A stretch of 28,743 bases of DNA from an uncultured Helicobacter sp. (GTDB taxonomy: Bacteria > Campylobacterota > Campylobacteria > Campylobacterales > Helicobacteraceae): NCBI RefSeq assembly GCF_910577135.1, contig NZ_CAJTLL010000021.1, positions 1-28,743 of the forward strand, read 5' to 3'. The translations under genes were made by a program, and so were the position numbers. Of this stretch, positions 16,049 through 26,100 are shown in pieces. The notes under the pieces are model-generated. The model searched no databases and was not told the DNA's origin. It worked only from the letters and a program-made list of their open reading frames with translations. Positions within the stretch are counted from its first letter, which is position 1. Each line of letters starts with the position of its first letter.

Positions 16049-17760
16049 AATAATACCTTATTGCCATAGACGATAGAATAGCTAAAAGATGTATTACTTG
16101 TTGTGCAGCACAAGGATACCTCGCAAAAAGAATTGATACTAACAAAAGAAGAAAAAAAGTGTGCAAGCACTAAGCCTATCTTATATGCCTCACCTAAACA
16201 ATAAAACTTTGAATCATCAATATATAGAGTAATTTGCATACCTCTTAATGTAATAAATCCATTGACATTATAAGCAGGCTTGGATTCTATCTTTTGTAAG
16301 GATTCACTTATTATTTCGTAAAGATTTTTTGGTTTATCAATATTAAAGCTGTATGTATGCAACAATGCTAAGAAGCTCTCTTTATGCGTTATACTTTGAT
16401 AATTAAAAGAAAGGGTAGCGATAAAATCCCACAATGTAGCATTATCAATACTTCTATGTTGCGATTTTGTAGGTAACATAAGATTACGCGTAAGGACATC
16501 TTGATATCCTACAATCTCATTGATTGAGCCTATCTGCAAACCATTTGGAAGATTGTTGTTGCTACATAAAACATCAATGGAAAGTGTTTCTCTGCGAGAT
16601 TGATTACTATAAATAGTAATTTCTTTATAATGCTCTCCATTTGCATCTTGCTTATTTGAAATAGCATAAAAATCATTTCCCTTATCTACAAATTCAAATC
16701 GCTCAAAACTATTGTAATTCTTTAATATCCGTCTTCCTGAGTCGCTATTATGAGCCTTAACTTTCAATACCTGTATCACAGAATATGCGTTAAGATGCGC
16801 CCTATCGATAAATATTCTATACCCATTTCGTGTATGGTCAGTAAGAATCGGCTCTGCCTGCGTAGAAAAAAGATTAACAATGGGCGTGCTAAATAGCGAA
16901 AACTGATTGGCTTTTGGAAGGGTATCTTTAGGCAATTCTTTTTTGAAAATAAATTTAACAGTCATCTTTTCACTTTGACATTCTTTTAATATTTCTAAAT
17001 TTTTTATTCTCACAAATGCAAATTTTTCTGGCAAAAAAAGTAATTCCTGTAAAAGTGTAAAAGCACTAAAGCCTATATCGCCATTACTAAACATACTCTC
17101 ATTTTTGTCAAAACCAGTAGTCTCTAAGGAATCACAAGGAATCTTAAAAGATGTGAGAGTATCAGCACAGACAATAACAATTTCTTGCAAATAACATAAA
17201 AGCCATAAAAGCAATGTATTGGCACTATAAACCTCACTGCCAAGATAAATCTGTAAAAAATGAATATCCATATCTGCTATTTTAAAAAATTTGTTTGTGC
17301 TTACAATATCAAGGCAAAATACACTCTGCTTCCCTTCGTTAGTAAGCGACATATCGCTTATTTTAAGAGGATGCAGACAAACATCATAGATAGTTTTAAA
17401 TTCACATTGCACTTGGTTTATTGGAGTAGATTTAAGACTTGTGTGTCTAGGAATAAAAACCTTGCATTCTTTGCTTTCTGGCTTAAGTGCAAAGTCCTGT
17501 ATGCACATTGATGGCAACGAGTTTGTGTAATTGGGTGCAAGAATGTTAATTAAAGATTCTGCAATCAGGGGAATATTGCCATCAAGCTCTTCGTGAATCT
17601 TAGATGTTAATAACGCTAAAGATTCTATAATACGTTCCACATCTGGATCATTACTATTGTGGGATAAAAATGGGGCAAGTTTGGGATATTTATTAACAAA
17701 AATTTCCCTCATTTTATGCAAATAATCAAGCTCTTTACGGAAATAATGAATATTTTTCAC
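16045..17760 (-). CDS. tssF: T6SS baseplate protein TssF
   Basis: A 571-residue TssF, close to the usual ~600. The N-terminus has the family pattern: FRKELDYLHKMREIFVNKYPKLAPFL, then NDPDVERIIESLALLTSKI and the NILAPNY..SLPSM stretch. It forms the core wedge of the baseplate with TssG and TssE. The start is a GTG at 17760, the first start after an in-frame TAA, with AAAAGGG about 10 bases upstream; the next Met (residue 17) would remove conserved sequence. A 69-base gap separates it from tssE. Confidence 0.95.
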   Translation of the reverse strand: MKNIHYFRKELDYLHKMREIFVNKYPKLAPFLSHNSNDPDVERIIESLALLTSKIHEELDGNIPLIAESLINILAPNYTNSLPSMCIQDFALKPESKECKVFIPRHTSLKSTPINQVQCEFKTIYDVCLHPLKISDMSLTNEGKQSVFCLDIVSTNKFFKIADMDIHFLQIYLGSEVYSANTLLLWLLCYLQEIVIVCADTLTSFKIPCDSLETTGFDKNESMFSNGDIGFSAFTLLQELLFLPEKFAFVRIKNLEILKECQSEKMTVKFIFKKELPKDTLPKANQFSLFSTPIVNLFSTQAEPILTDHTRNGYRIFIDRAHLNAYSVIQVLKVKAHNSDSGRRILKNYNSFERFEFVDKGNDFYAISNKQDANGEHYKEITIYSNQSRRETLSIDVLCSNNNLPNGLQIGSINEIVGYQDVLTRNLMLPTKSQHRSIDNATLWDFIATLSFNYQSITHKESFLALLHTYSFNIDKPKNLYEIISESLQKIESKPAYNVNGFITLRGMQITLYIDDSKFYCLGEAYKIGLVLAHFFSSFVSINSFCEVSLCCTTSNTSFSYSIVYGNKVLL

Positions 17761-17829
17761 TTATCTGCCCTTTTCTACTTTAATCAAATACTTTTTTGGG
17801 GTTTCCTAAAACTATCTCAAGCAAACCGC

Positions 17830-18219
17830 CTACATTACATCACAATAGCGATTATTTTTAAAGACAATTTGTATATTAAAATCATCCAACAAGTCACCCC
17901 CAACATGACGCATTCGCATAAAAAAACTTATTTGCCAAGGAGCAAAGCTTTCATCATATTCTATGTTTAGAATCTTTGCCCTTGTTTCATAAGTATTTAC
18001 AAGGTGGTAGATTTTTTCCGACATAAGCAGGGCGAGATTTTTTGTATTTATATCCAAATCTTCCAACGATAAGTCTGCAAAATTCATAAGACTTATGCCC
18101 TCATTTTTAGTATTCATGAGGATTGAGATATGATCTTTTATCGTTTTGGTTCTATCTTCAAAATAAGCAGAATCTGCATAAGGATGCAGTTGAGAAATAA
18201 TTTTATTTACAAAAGACAT
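17830..18219 (-). CDS. tssE: T6SS baseplate protein TssE (gp25-like)
   Basis: A 129-residue protein of the gp25/TssE family, which joins the sheath to the baseplate. The conserved segment is DHISILMNTKNEGISLMNFADLSLED (usual form LLNTR..), where Lys replaces the common Arg; a later stretch, ETRAKILNIEYDES, also fits. It begins three bases after tssC ends, so it is in the same transcript. Confidence 0.88.
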   Translation of the reverse strand: MSFVNKIISQLHPYADSAYFEDRTKTIKDHISILMNTKNEGISLMNFADLSLEDLDINTKNLALLMSEKIYHLVNTYETRAKILNIEYDESFAPWQISFFMRMRHVGGDLLDDFNIQIVFKNNRYCDVM

Positions 18220-18222
18220 AAT

Positions 18223-19695
18223 TTATTCTCTGTCAAGTTTCCCCACCAAAGAAAGTTCAAAGTTTGCTCCCATAAATTTAAAGTGGGGTCGTACATTTAA
18301 GTTTATTCTATACCAACCTGCTTCCCCTTCTATCTCGCTTACAAAAACCTTAGCACCTCTAAATGGTCGCCTACTTCGAACCTCTGCGGGAGGATTTTCT
18401 TGGTCTGAAACATATTGCCTCATCCATTCGTTTAAGCCATTCTCTATATCTGCCCTTTCTTTCCAGCTCCCAATTTCTTCTCTTTGTAATACCTTAAGAT
18501 AATGAGCAAGGCGAGAAACTAAAAATATATAAGGCAACTGCGTGCCAAGCCTATAATTTGTCTCTGCCTCTTTTCCTTCAGGCGTATTTGGAAAAATTTT
18601 TGGCTTTAATGCCGCATTTGCGGAGAAAAATACTGCATTATTGCTATCACGTCGCAACGTAAAGGCTATAAAGCCAGATTCTGCAAGCTCATACTCACAT
18701 CTATCTGTGATAAGCACCTCCGTTGGTATCTTGGATTGCGTAGTGCCAAAGCTTTCATAAATATAAGTAGGCAAATCTTTTACAGCACCGCCAGCCTTAG
18801 GTCCTATAATATTTCCACACCAGCGATAATTTGCGAAACTATCAGTCAATCGCGTAGCAAAAGCATAAATAGTATTTCCCCATAGCAAGTGATTATGCGA
18901 GTTATGCACATTTTCCTTGTAATTAAATTTCTTTATAGGATTTTCTTGTGGCTCATAAGGAGATCGAGTAAGAAAACGTGTAACCAATAAACCAGCATAC
19001 TTAGAATCTTCATTTTCCCTAAAGGTGCGCCATTTTACATATTGCGGACCCTCTAAAAGTGCTTTTAAATCTTGTATCTTGGGAAGCTCCGCATAACTAT
19101 CAAGTCCAAAAAAACTAGCACTCATAGAAGTTAAAAATGGAGCATGGCTCATAGCCGCAATAGAAGACATCTTAGAGAGAAAATTCATATCAGGCGTAGA
19201 AGCATTCAAGGCATAATCACCCAAAATTGCACCTACCGGCTCGCCACCAAATTGTCCATATTCAGAAGAATAAATACGTTTATATAATGTAGTTGTTGTA
19301 ATATCTGGATTTGCCTCAAAATCCTCTAAAGCCTCTTGTTTAGTTACATCAAACAAATTAATTTTTATATTTTCTTGAAAATTAGTGCGTTCTACTAAAA
19401 AATATAAACCTCTCCATGTAGATTCTAATTGCTGAATCTGTTCATTATGTAATATCTCGTCCATTTGACGTGAAATAATATCATCAATATGTGCTATCAT
19501 TTCATCAAGCGTGTATTTGTTGATTTTATTTTCTGCATTATCAGTTTTGACTATTTCTGTGATAAATTCCGCCACACCCATTTTGGCAATATTATAACTT
19601 TCATCTTCCTTTGAATATCTACTTGTCTGCATTATGCTATCAATGATAGATAGCTCTTTTATTGAAGTTTGCGTATTTGCTGATGCACCACTCAT
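18223..19695 (-). CDS. tssC: T6SS sheath large subunit TssC
   Basis: A 490-residue TssC (VipB). It shows LESTWRGLYFLVERTNFQENIKI, GQFGGEPVGAILGDYAL, and the C-terminal RPFRGAKVFVSEIEGEAGWYRINLNVRPHFKFMGANFELSLVGKL, all strongly typical. With TssB it polymerises into the contractile sheath around the Hcp tube. The start follows tssB by 46 bases with AAGGAGA upstream. Contracted sheath is normally recycled by ClpV, which is absent from this window. Confidence 0.98.
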   Translation of the reverse strand: MSGASANTQTSIKELSIIDSIMQTSRYSKEDESYNIAKMGVAEFITEIVKTDNAENKINKYTLDEMIAHIDDIISRQMDEILHNEQIQQLESTWRGLYFLVERTNFQENIKINLFDVTKQEALEDFEANPDITTTTLYKRIYSSEYGQFGGEPVGAILGDYALNASTPDMNFLSKMSSIAAMSHAPFLTSMSASFFGLDSYAELPKIQDLKALLEGPQYVKWRTFRENEDSKYAGLLVTRFLTRSPYEPQENPIKKFNYKENVHNSHNHLLWGNTIYAFATRLTDSFANYRWCGNIIGPKAGGAVKDLPTYIYESFGTTQSKIPTEVLITDRCEYELAESGFIAFTLRRDSNNAVFFSANAALKPKIFPNTPEGKEAETNYRLGTQLPYIFLVSRLAHYLKVLQREEIGSWKERADIENGLNEWMRQYVSDQENPPAEVRSRRPFRGAKVFVSEIEGEAGWYRINLNVRPHFKFMGANFELSLVGKLDRE

Positions 19696-19741
19696 AAGTA
19701 ATCTCCTTAATGGATTATCATAAAATTTCCTTCAATGATAA

Positions 19742-20239
19742 TCATTTTTTATTTTCATCTGTAGATTGATTCTCTTTAATCTCTAGTAAAAGCTTCTCTT
19801 TTGTATCTTTATCCTTGAGGGCCTCCAAGAGTGCTTTTCTAAAATCCGGAATATTGCCCATTGGTCCCTTCAATGCTACAAGGGCTTCACGTAGTTGAAG
19901 CAATTTGTTTAGCTCTGGCACTTGAGTAGCAATGCTATCTGGTGAAAAATCACCCAACCCTTCAAACTTAAGATTTACAGACAATTCATCTGCATCTTGC
20001 TTGAGGACATTTTTTACACTTACATGTGTGCCTATATTCATTTTTTGCATTACCTGATTAAAATTGTGTTTATTAATAGACACAACCTCTCGTTCATCAA
20101 ACGGCACATCATTGCCTCCTGTAAAGTTACCCATAACCATTAGCTTCAAAGGAAGCTCTACATCAGGATTCTGCCCATTTGTCTTGGAACGATATGTGAT
20201 ATTTATCCGCTCTTTTGGCGGAGTAGAATTTTCTGCCAT
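19742..20239 (-). CDS. tssB: T6SS sheath small subunit TssB
   Basis: A 165-residue TssB (VipA). The N-terminus (PPKERINITYRSKTNG..DVELPLKLMVMGNFTG) and the FEGLGDFSPDSIATQVPELNKLLQLREALVALKGPMGN segment are diagnostic. It is the first gene of the minus-strand operon, with AAGGA before the ATG and a consensus promoter about 100 bases upstream. ClpV usually recognises TssC; with no ClpV seen here, recycling must be by another route or gene. Confidence 0.97.
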   Translation of the reverse strand: MAENSTPPKERINITYRSKTNGQNPDVELPLKLMVMGNFTGGNDVPFDEREVVSINKHNFNQVMQKMNIGTHVSVKNVLKQDADELSVNLKFEGLGDFSPDSIATQVPELNKLLQLREALVALKGPMGNIPDFRKALLEALKDKDTKEKLLLEIKENQSTDENKK

Positions 20240-20335
20240 AGTATATCCTTAGACTGCCGTTGTTTTAGCTACCCAACAAGCATAACAATAACCTTTAACC
20301 TTTAGTATTTGATAGATAGCCAAAAGGTAAATCTC

Positions 20336-20341
20336 ATTATA
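20336..20341 (-). promoter_or_regulatory. -10 box of the tssB operon promoter
   Basis: On the minus strand the sequence reads TTTTGCTATAATG: a perfect TATAAT with an extended TGC just before it, the strongest form of housekeeping promoter in Campylobacterota. A start near 20329 gives a leader of about 90 bases before tssB. Confidence 0.65.
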
Positions 20342-20374
20342 GCAAAATTAAACAAATTTAAATATTAATCTAAG

Positions 20375-20380
20375 TATAAT
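20375..20380 (+). promoter_or_regulatory. -10 box of the tssJ operon promoter
   Basis: TATAAT in the context TAAGTATAATCG lies 54 bases before the tssJ ATG (20434). The two divergent -10 boxes are only 33 bases apart, so the -35 regions overlap and a shared regulator could act on both. The tssJ ribosome site AGAGG is at 20423-20427. Confidence 0.6.
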
Positions 20381-20433
20381 CGTGCAAGCTTTAAAATCCA
20401 TACAAGAGAGAAGTTCAGATTTAGAGGTCTTTA

Positions 20434-20973
20434 ATGCGATATATCCAGCTTCATATTTCCTTTTGCATTCTCGTTTGCTTTATGGGGCTAGCTATTAGTG
20501 GGTGCGGCTCACCTATTAAGATACAGGCTTTCAATCAGGCAGATTCTAACCTTAATAATCGTGGCGATAATGTGCCTGTTACGCTTATTATTTATCAGCT
20601 CAAGGATATTAGTAAATTCAAGCAGTCTTCCATACAAGATTTAAGCACAAGTGGAAATGTTGTCCTTGGAAGGGACATTGTAGATTTTATCAAGGTGCAA
20701 GTACCGCCAAATGAAATTGACGTGCCTGTTGCAGAATTTGCAAAAAAAGAAGGTAAATATATCGGCGTGTTAGCTCTTTTTGCCAATCCGCAGGATAAAA
20801 AACAAAAATTCTATAAAAAGCTGAATCGTGTCTTTTCAAACAAAATCAAGCTTAATATTGCCACTGAAGGCATTATGCAACACAAAAAAAGTAAGCAAAG
20901 TCAAGATAAAGATCCAAAGGCTGATGGCACTGCTGGAGAAAATAATATAAAGGATTTGTTCAATGAACAGTAA
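20434..20973 (+). CDS. tssJ: T6SS outer-membrane lipoprotein TssJ
   Basis: A 179-residue lipoprotein. The leader ends in LAISGC, with Cys24 as the lipidated residue and Gly at +2, which favours the outer membrane. The mature part has the TssJ features VPVTLIIYQLKDISKFKQSS and, later, VAEFAKKEGKYIGVLALFANP. TssJ anchors TssM at the outer membrane. The C-terminal ~30 residues are charged and low in complexity (KKSKQSQDKDPKADG), beyond the usual domain. Its end overlaps tssK by 11 bases. Confidence 0.93.
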   Translation: MRYIQLHISFCILVCFMGLAISGCGSPIKIQAFNQADSNLNNRGDNVPVTLIIYQLKDISKFKQSSIQDLSTSGNVVLGRDIVDFIKVQVPPNEIDVPVAEFAKKEGKYIGVLALFANPQDKKQKFYKKLNRVFSNKIKLNIATEGIMQHKKSKQSQDKDPKADGTAGENNIKDLFNEQ

Positions 20974-22342
20974 GCTTAAGGTCGCTTGGTATAATGGTAT
21001 GCACATTGATAAAATCCATTTTGAGCAACAAGAACGATTTTTAGAACATATTATCCATACAAAAACCTCTCGACTTGTATCTAATCTTTATGGTGTATTT
21101 GATGTAAGTTTTTCTACCGATATGCTCAATTTGGGCAAAATAGCCCTTACACAAATTAGTGGAATTACACAAGATGGTAGCGTGTTTAATGCGCCAGATG
21201 ATGATTTATTACCTGAAGTTTTGGAGTTGCCGCCCAATATGTCTTCACCAATTATTACGCTAAAAATCCCTACATATTCAGACGCTACTGCTGATATGTC
21301 TTTAAAAAATACTTTTCCAAACTCCAAGTATATTGTAAGCAATGTACCTACAACTTCCAAGATTCACGATGATGTGCAAGATTACATACATACTAACACA
21401 GAAGAAATCTCTTATCAGCAAGAAAAAGTTTCTCTTGCATTGGGGAGTTTGCGGCTAAAGCTTGGTATCCTTGGAGACAAATCACCAAATGAACTAGAAA
21501 TACCCATAGCAAAAGTGAAAAACATCTATTCTCATAGCAAAAAAATAGAGCTTGATGAAAAATTTATCCCCACCTCTATTGATATTTGCAGTAATGCCTT
21601 TATAAAAAGTTTTCTAGAAGAAATGCTCTTTTCCATCAAGCAACACAAAGAAAGCTTCACGCAAATTTTTAGAGGCATAGACCAAACCAAAAATACGCTT
21701 GATTTTAGCACCTATTTATCGCTCAATCTCCTCAAAAAATACACGCTTATCTTTTCTTATCTTGTCAATAAAGAAAAACTACACCCAGAGACATTATATG
21801 AAAAACTTGTAGAATTTCAAGCTGACTTACTTACCATAAGTCATAATGATGCACAAGATGAATTTATACCCTACGAGCACAATGATTTAAGTGCGGTTTT
21901 CATTCCGCTTAGTAATAATATCCGCCTCCTCTTTGCTAATGTTACCTCACCCAAATATGCAATGGCACAAGTCATAGACAATGGCAATGGATTCTACGAT
22001 TGCATATTTGATAATGCTTCTATGCTGCAAGATGGGGAATTATTCTTAGCAGTAAGCTCCTCTCTACCTATGCAAACATTACTTGAAACCTTTAGCACAC
22101 AGAGTAAAATACATACCCAAGCCACTATTAAAAGCATTGTTGCCTCACAGCTTAAAGGACTGCATATAGAGGCAATCCCCAGCATTCCATCAGCTCTACC
22201 GCATTTAAGTGGCTATGTATATTTTAAGCTTGATAAGCAAGATTTTATCTTTACGCATTTTGCTAAGCAAAATGTTATCAGCCTTTATATGACAAATAAT
22301 ATCACAAAGCCCGACATTAAGCTTTGGGCATTATTTAACTAA
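20963..22342 (+). CDS. tssK: T6SS baseplate adaptor TssK
   Basis: A 459-residue TssK, near the usual ~450. The N-terminus VAWYNGMHIDKIHFEQQERFLEHII corresponds to the family's W..GM.L.PQHFQ..ER motif. The ends FIPTSIDICSNAFIKSFLEEML and GYVYFKLDKQDF also fit. It links the baseplate to the TssL/TssM membrane complex. Its start lies inside tssJ, so the two genes are coupled. Confidence 0.94.
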   Translation: MNSKLKVAWYNGMHIDKIHFEQQERFLEHIIHTKTSRLVSNLYGVFDVSFSTDMLNLGKIALTQISGITQDGSVFNAPDDDLLPEVLELPPNMSSPIITLKIPTYSDATADMSLKNTFPNSKYIVSNVPTTSKIHDDVQDYIHTNTEEISYQQEKVSLALGSLRLKLGILGDKSPNELEIPIAKVKNIYSHSKKIELDEKFIPTSIDICSNAFIKSFLEEMLFSIKQHKESFTQIFRGIDQTKNTLDFSTYLSLNLLKKYTLIFSYLVNKEKLHPETLYEKLVEFQADLLTISHNDAQDEFIPYEHNDLSAVFIPLSNNIRLLFANVTSPKYAMAQVIDNGNGFYDCIFDNASMLQDGELFLAVSSSLPMQTLLETFSTQSKIHTQATIKSIVASQLKGLHIEAIPSIPSALPHLSGYVYFKLDKQDFIFTHFAKQNVISLYMTNNITKPDIKLWALFN

Positions 22343-22353
22343 AGAGAAATGCT

Positions 22354-23142
22354 ATGAACACAGAGCAAGAACTTTCCCTGCTACTTGAAACAAATTTTGC
22401 AAACCATTGCAACAATATGCAAAACAATAAGATTTTACACTTGACCTTGCCATTACTTTTGTTTGCTACACGACTTTCCAAAACAGGCACACTTGATGAT
22501 AGCTATATCACAAATACAGAAGAAACTTTTGCTAATGAAATCCTCTCTATCGGAAGCAATCTCAATGCTTTGCGTTGTTATGAAGATAAGGATTTAATCA
22601 AACTCCGTTACTGCTTGTGTGTATTTATTGATGAAATGCTCTTACATAATGAAAGCTTTATCAATAGCCACTTTGCAAAACATACACTTACTATACGTCT
22701 TTTTGATGAAATGCTAGGTGGAGATAAGTTTTATGGTATTGCCAATCAATGGCTTCTTACCCCAAGCAAACACAAAGATATGCTAGAATTTATCTATACA
22801 TGCCTTATTTTGGGCTATCAAGGCAAATATGCCTCCGACACTCAAGGCAAACAAAAAATTAATCATCTATGCTGCAATATAGCAAATTCTCTTGCTCCTG
22901 CTATGGGAAGTAGCGAAGAAAAAGCTTTTGAATTAGCCCTCAATCATCAAGAGCAAACGCGTATTCTAAAACTTTTGCATAAAAAATACTTGCGACCATT
23001 TTGGCTTATGGCTATCATTTGCTCCATCGTTGCATTATTCTTTCTTTTCTCATTTTTAAAGCTAGAATCTCAAAAAGCCATTACACAAGATACCCTTAAA
23101 CAAAATTTGCAACACTTCAAGGTATCTCCACATGAGGATTAA
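22354..23142 (+). CDS. tssL: T6SS inner-membrane protein TssL (DotU)
   Basis: A 262-residue DotU/IcmH protein with a single C-terminal membrane segment (about 216-236, FWLMAIICSIVALFFLFSFLK), so tail-anchored with a cytoplasmic domain. The family motifs RYCLCVFIDEMLL (86-98), FDEMLGGDKFYG and LGYQGKYA (153-160) are clear. There is no OmpA-like peptidoglycan-binding extension. It starts 11 bases after tssK and overlaps tssM by 11. Confidence 0.96.
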   Translation: MNTEQELSLLLETNFANHCNNMQNNKILHLTLPLLLFATRLSKTGTLDDSYITNTEETFANEILSIGSNLNALRCYEDKDLIKLRYCLCVFIDEMLLHNESFINSHFAKHTLTIRLFDEMLGGDKFYGIANQWLLTPSKHKDMLEFIYTCLILGYQGKYASDTQGKQKINHLCCNIANSLAPAMGSSEEKAFELALNHQEQTRILKLLHKKYLRPFWLMAIICSIVALFFLFSFLKLESQKAITQDTLKQNLQHFKVSPHED

Positions 23143-26100
23143 GGAAATGTTTGGCAAGATATTTAATTATCTCAAATCAAAAACTTTTCTCTATATTTTA
23201 CTTATATGTTTTGCGTTGCTTTTAAGTGTACTTTTTTACATATACTCGCCCTTATTTGCATTTAATGATATTTATATTTTTAGTAGCGCATTAACAAGAA
23301 TCCAAGTGCTTATTGTCGTATGGCTTTTAATCTTTTTTATCTTTCTTTATAGACCACTTATTCATCTTATCCAATCGCTCAAAAATGAGAAACACATACA
23401 GTACAAGGAAATCAAACAAGAAGTTACAAAGGCATTCCGCAGGGCTAAAAGAAATTATTTCATTGCTCTAAATGACGCAAAGAGTATGTGGAAAAGAAAA
23501 CTCTATCTTAAAAATATCCCTTTAGTGATTATTATTGGTAATGAGGGAGCAGGCAAAAGCTCGTTTATCAATTATGCGAATATACAATATCCATTGAGTG
23601 AAAGCTTGACATCTTATAAGAAATTTCACAAATCTACCAACAACTTCAATCTTTACATTTCTCAAAAGGGTGCATTGCTTGATACAGAAGGTAATTATTT
23701 TGCACAAGAGAACTTTCGGCAAACAAGTAATACCGATGAAATTGCTGAAGATAATTTAGAAAAGAATAAAGATTTTTTAATCAAAAAGGGCGTATGGAAT
23801 CAATTCTTACACTTCCTTAATACTAATACCTTTCATAGCAAACTTAATGGCATTGTGCTTATTATTGATGTGCATGCTTTTTTACAGAATCCAAAGCAAT
23901 ATGAACAAAATGTCTTACAATATCTAAGCAAAAGAGTGAGTGATTGCGAAGAAAATCTAGGCTTGCAACTCCCCATTTATATTGTTTTTAATAAAATTGA
24001 CTTGTTAGAGGGTATGCGGACATATTGGGACATCTTTGATGAAAGCATTGCAAATAAAATGCTAGGACTTACTTTAGATAAAAATAGTAGCAAATTAGAA
24101 CTACAAAATACTTTTACAGAATTAAGCAATTCATTGCTCTATACTTTTATGCGTAGAAATCAATCCTTACATTCACTTGAAGACAAAAATTTAGCCCTTT
24201 TATTTTTAAAGCAACTTGATGTGCTTTTTGCCCTTGCAATAGACTTTATCCTCCAAGCAAAGGAACAAAATGCCTTCAAAAACAAATCCTATATCCGCGG
24301 CGTATATTTTACCTCCGCATACCAAGAAAATGTCCCCAGAAATTACTTGCTTGATGCTGTGTGTGAAAAATACGAAATCAAAAAACCTCCGGCAAAATCC
24401 GCAACCAAGCAAAATAAGCGAAGCTACTTTGTGCAGGGTTTGTTAGAACATATTTTTCTTAAAGATGCACATCTAAGCAGTATGATTAAAACCTCTTGGC
24501 AAACTTTCAGGCTCGCCTTTGGAACTATAAGTATATGTATATTTGGATATGTTTTTTGCACTTATTTAATCCATAAAACCTATAAAGAAGTAGATAAAAG
24601 CCATATCACATTTAATAGCATTACTTCATTGCTTGCGAATACAAGCTCTTATGAACATCTTACCCTGCAAGAAAAAACCGAACTTATGCTTCATCTTAAA
24701 GCCATACTCAAAAACTATCCATCTCTATTTGAAAAGCCCTCCATTATACAGTATTTTTCACTGAATTTCTCCTATCAAGGATTTTTGCCTGCAAGAGACT
24801 TTTATTATGCTATCAATGAAGAAGTGATTGGCAAAACATTGCTTAGAGAAATGGAGCAGATTCTCTTACACAATACCGATCAAACCACACTTATTGAAAC
24901 CATCTATATGTATCAATCACTCTATGATGAAGCATATATAAATAAACCTCTTTTGGCAAATTGGGTTATAAAGAATTGGCAACCTTTTGCTAAATATAAA
25001 ATTCCAAAAGATGATTTTATTACCGCTATTGAAGATTTAGCTATAGGCAATCTCTCACATACACAACCAAAAGATACACAAGCGCTACACATAGCAAAAA
25101 CTCAAATTATGCAATTAGAGCAACAACAGAGAATCTATACCATTATGGCTTTTAGAAATAGCCTAAAAAAACAAAGCTTTTTTAACCTTAAAGATAAGGT
25201 AGGCACAGCATTTTATATGATATTTGAGCATACTGATAAATTAAGTCAAATTGATAAAACCTATACAAAAGATGGTCTAATGGAGTTTTTAAGTAATTTA
25301 GATACCAATATACAAACTGCTATCAAAATAGAATCTTGGGCGTATAATGAAAAAATGCAATACCAAGCCCTCACAGAACAAGCACAAAGAGATTTATACA
25401 CACATATTATTAGTATTTACCTTAATGATTATAAACAAAGATGGGAAGAATTACTTCAGGCTATATCTCCTAAGCAATATACCGACAAAAACAATATACT
25501 CACACAATTACAAATCTTATCAGAATCTACCAATCCACTCAATAGCCTCATTAAAATCGTAAATGATAATACCCACCTAAACGACACTCTTTTGCTTAAT
25601 TACGCATACAGCTTAGGATTGCCAAGCTCAGATATTAAAGCACAATTTACATATATTAGTAACTCCTTTAAAGATTATTATGACTTCATAGGAGAAAAAT
25701 CCTTACTTCTCTCTCAAATAGATTCCTTTAATGACATAAAAAAGCAAAGTAGCACGGAAGAAATAAAAGAGATACTCGCTAAAGATATACAAAATATGAG
25801 TGCTAAAATTACAGAATTTACAAAAGATGATACAAAAAACATAAAAGATAAGCTTATATATATCCTTGAAGGAAGTAATGATGAAACTGATGCATTTGTA
25901 GAGCTAAAGCGAAACACAGCAATGTTGCCTCATGCGTTAAAACAATACTACAATGAGATTTCTACACTCTCTTGGAACGTTATAGAAAAAAGCACCTATG
26001 CACTTCTAAATAATGCATGGAAAAAAGAGGTGTATGATACTTTTATAAATGATATCTCCCCTTTTTATCCTTTCAATGCTTACTCGGATAAATCCTTGCC

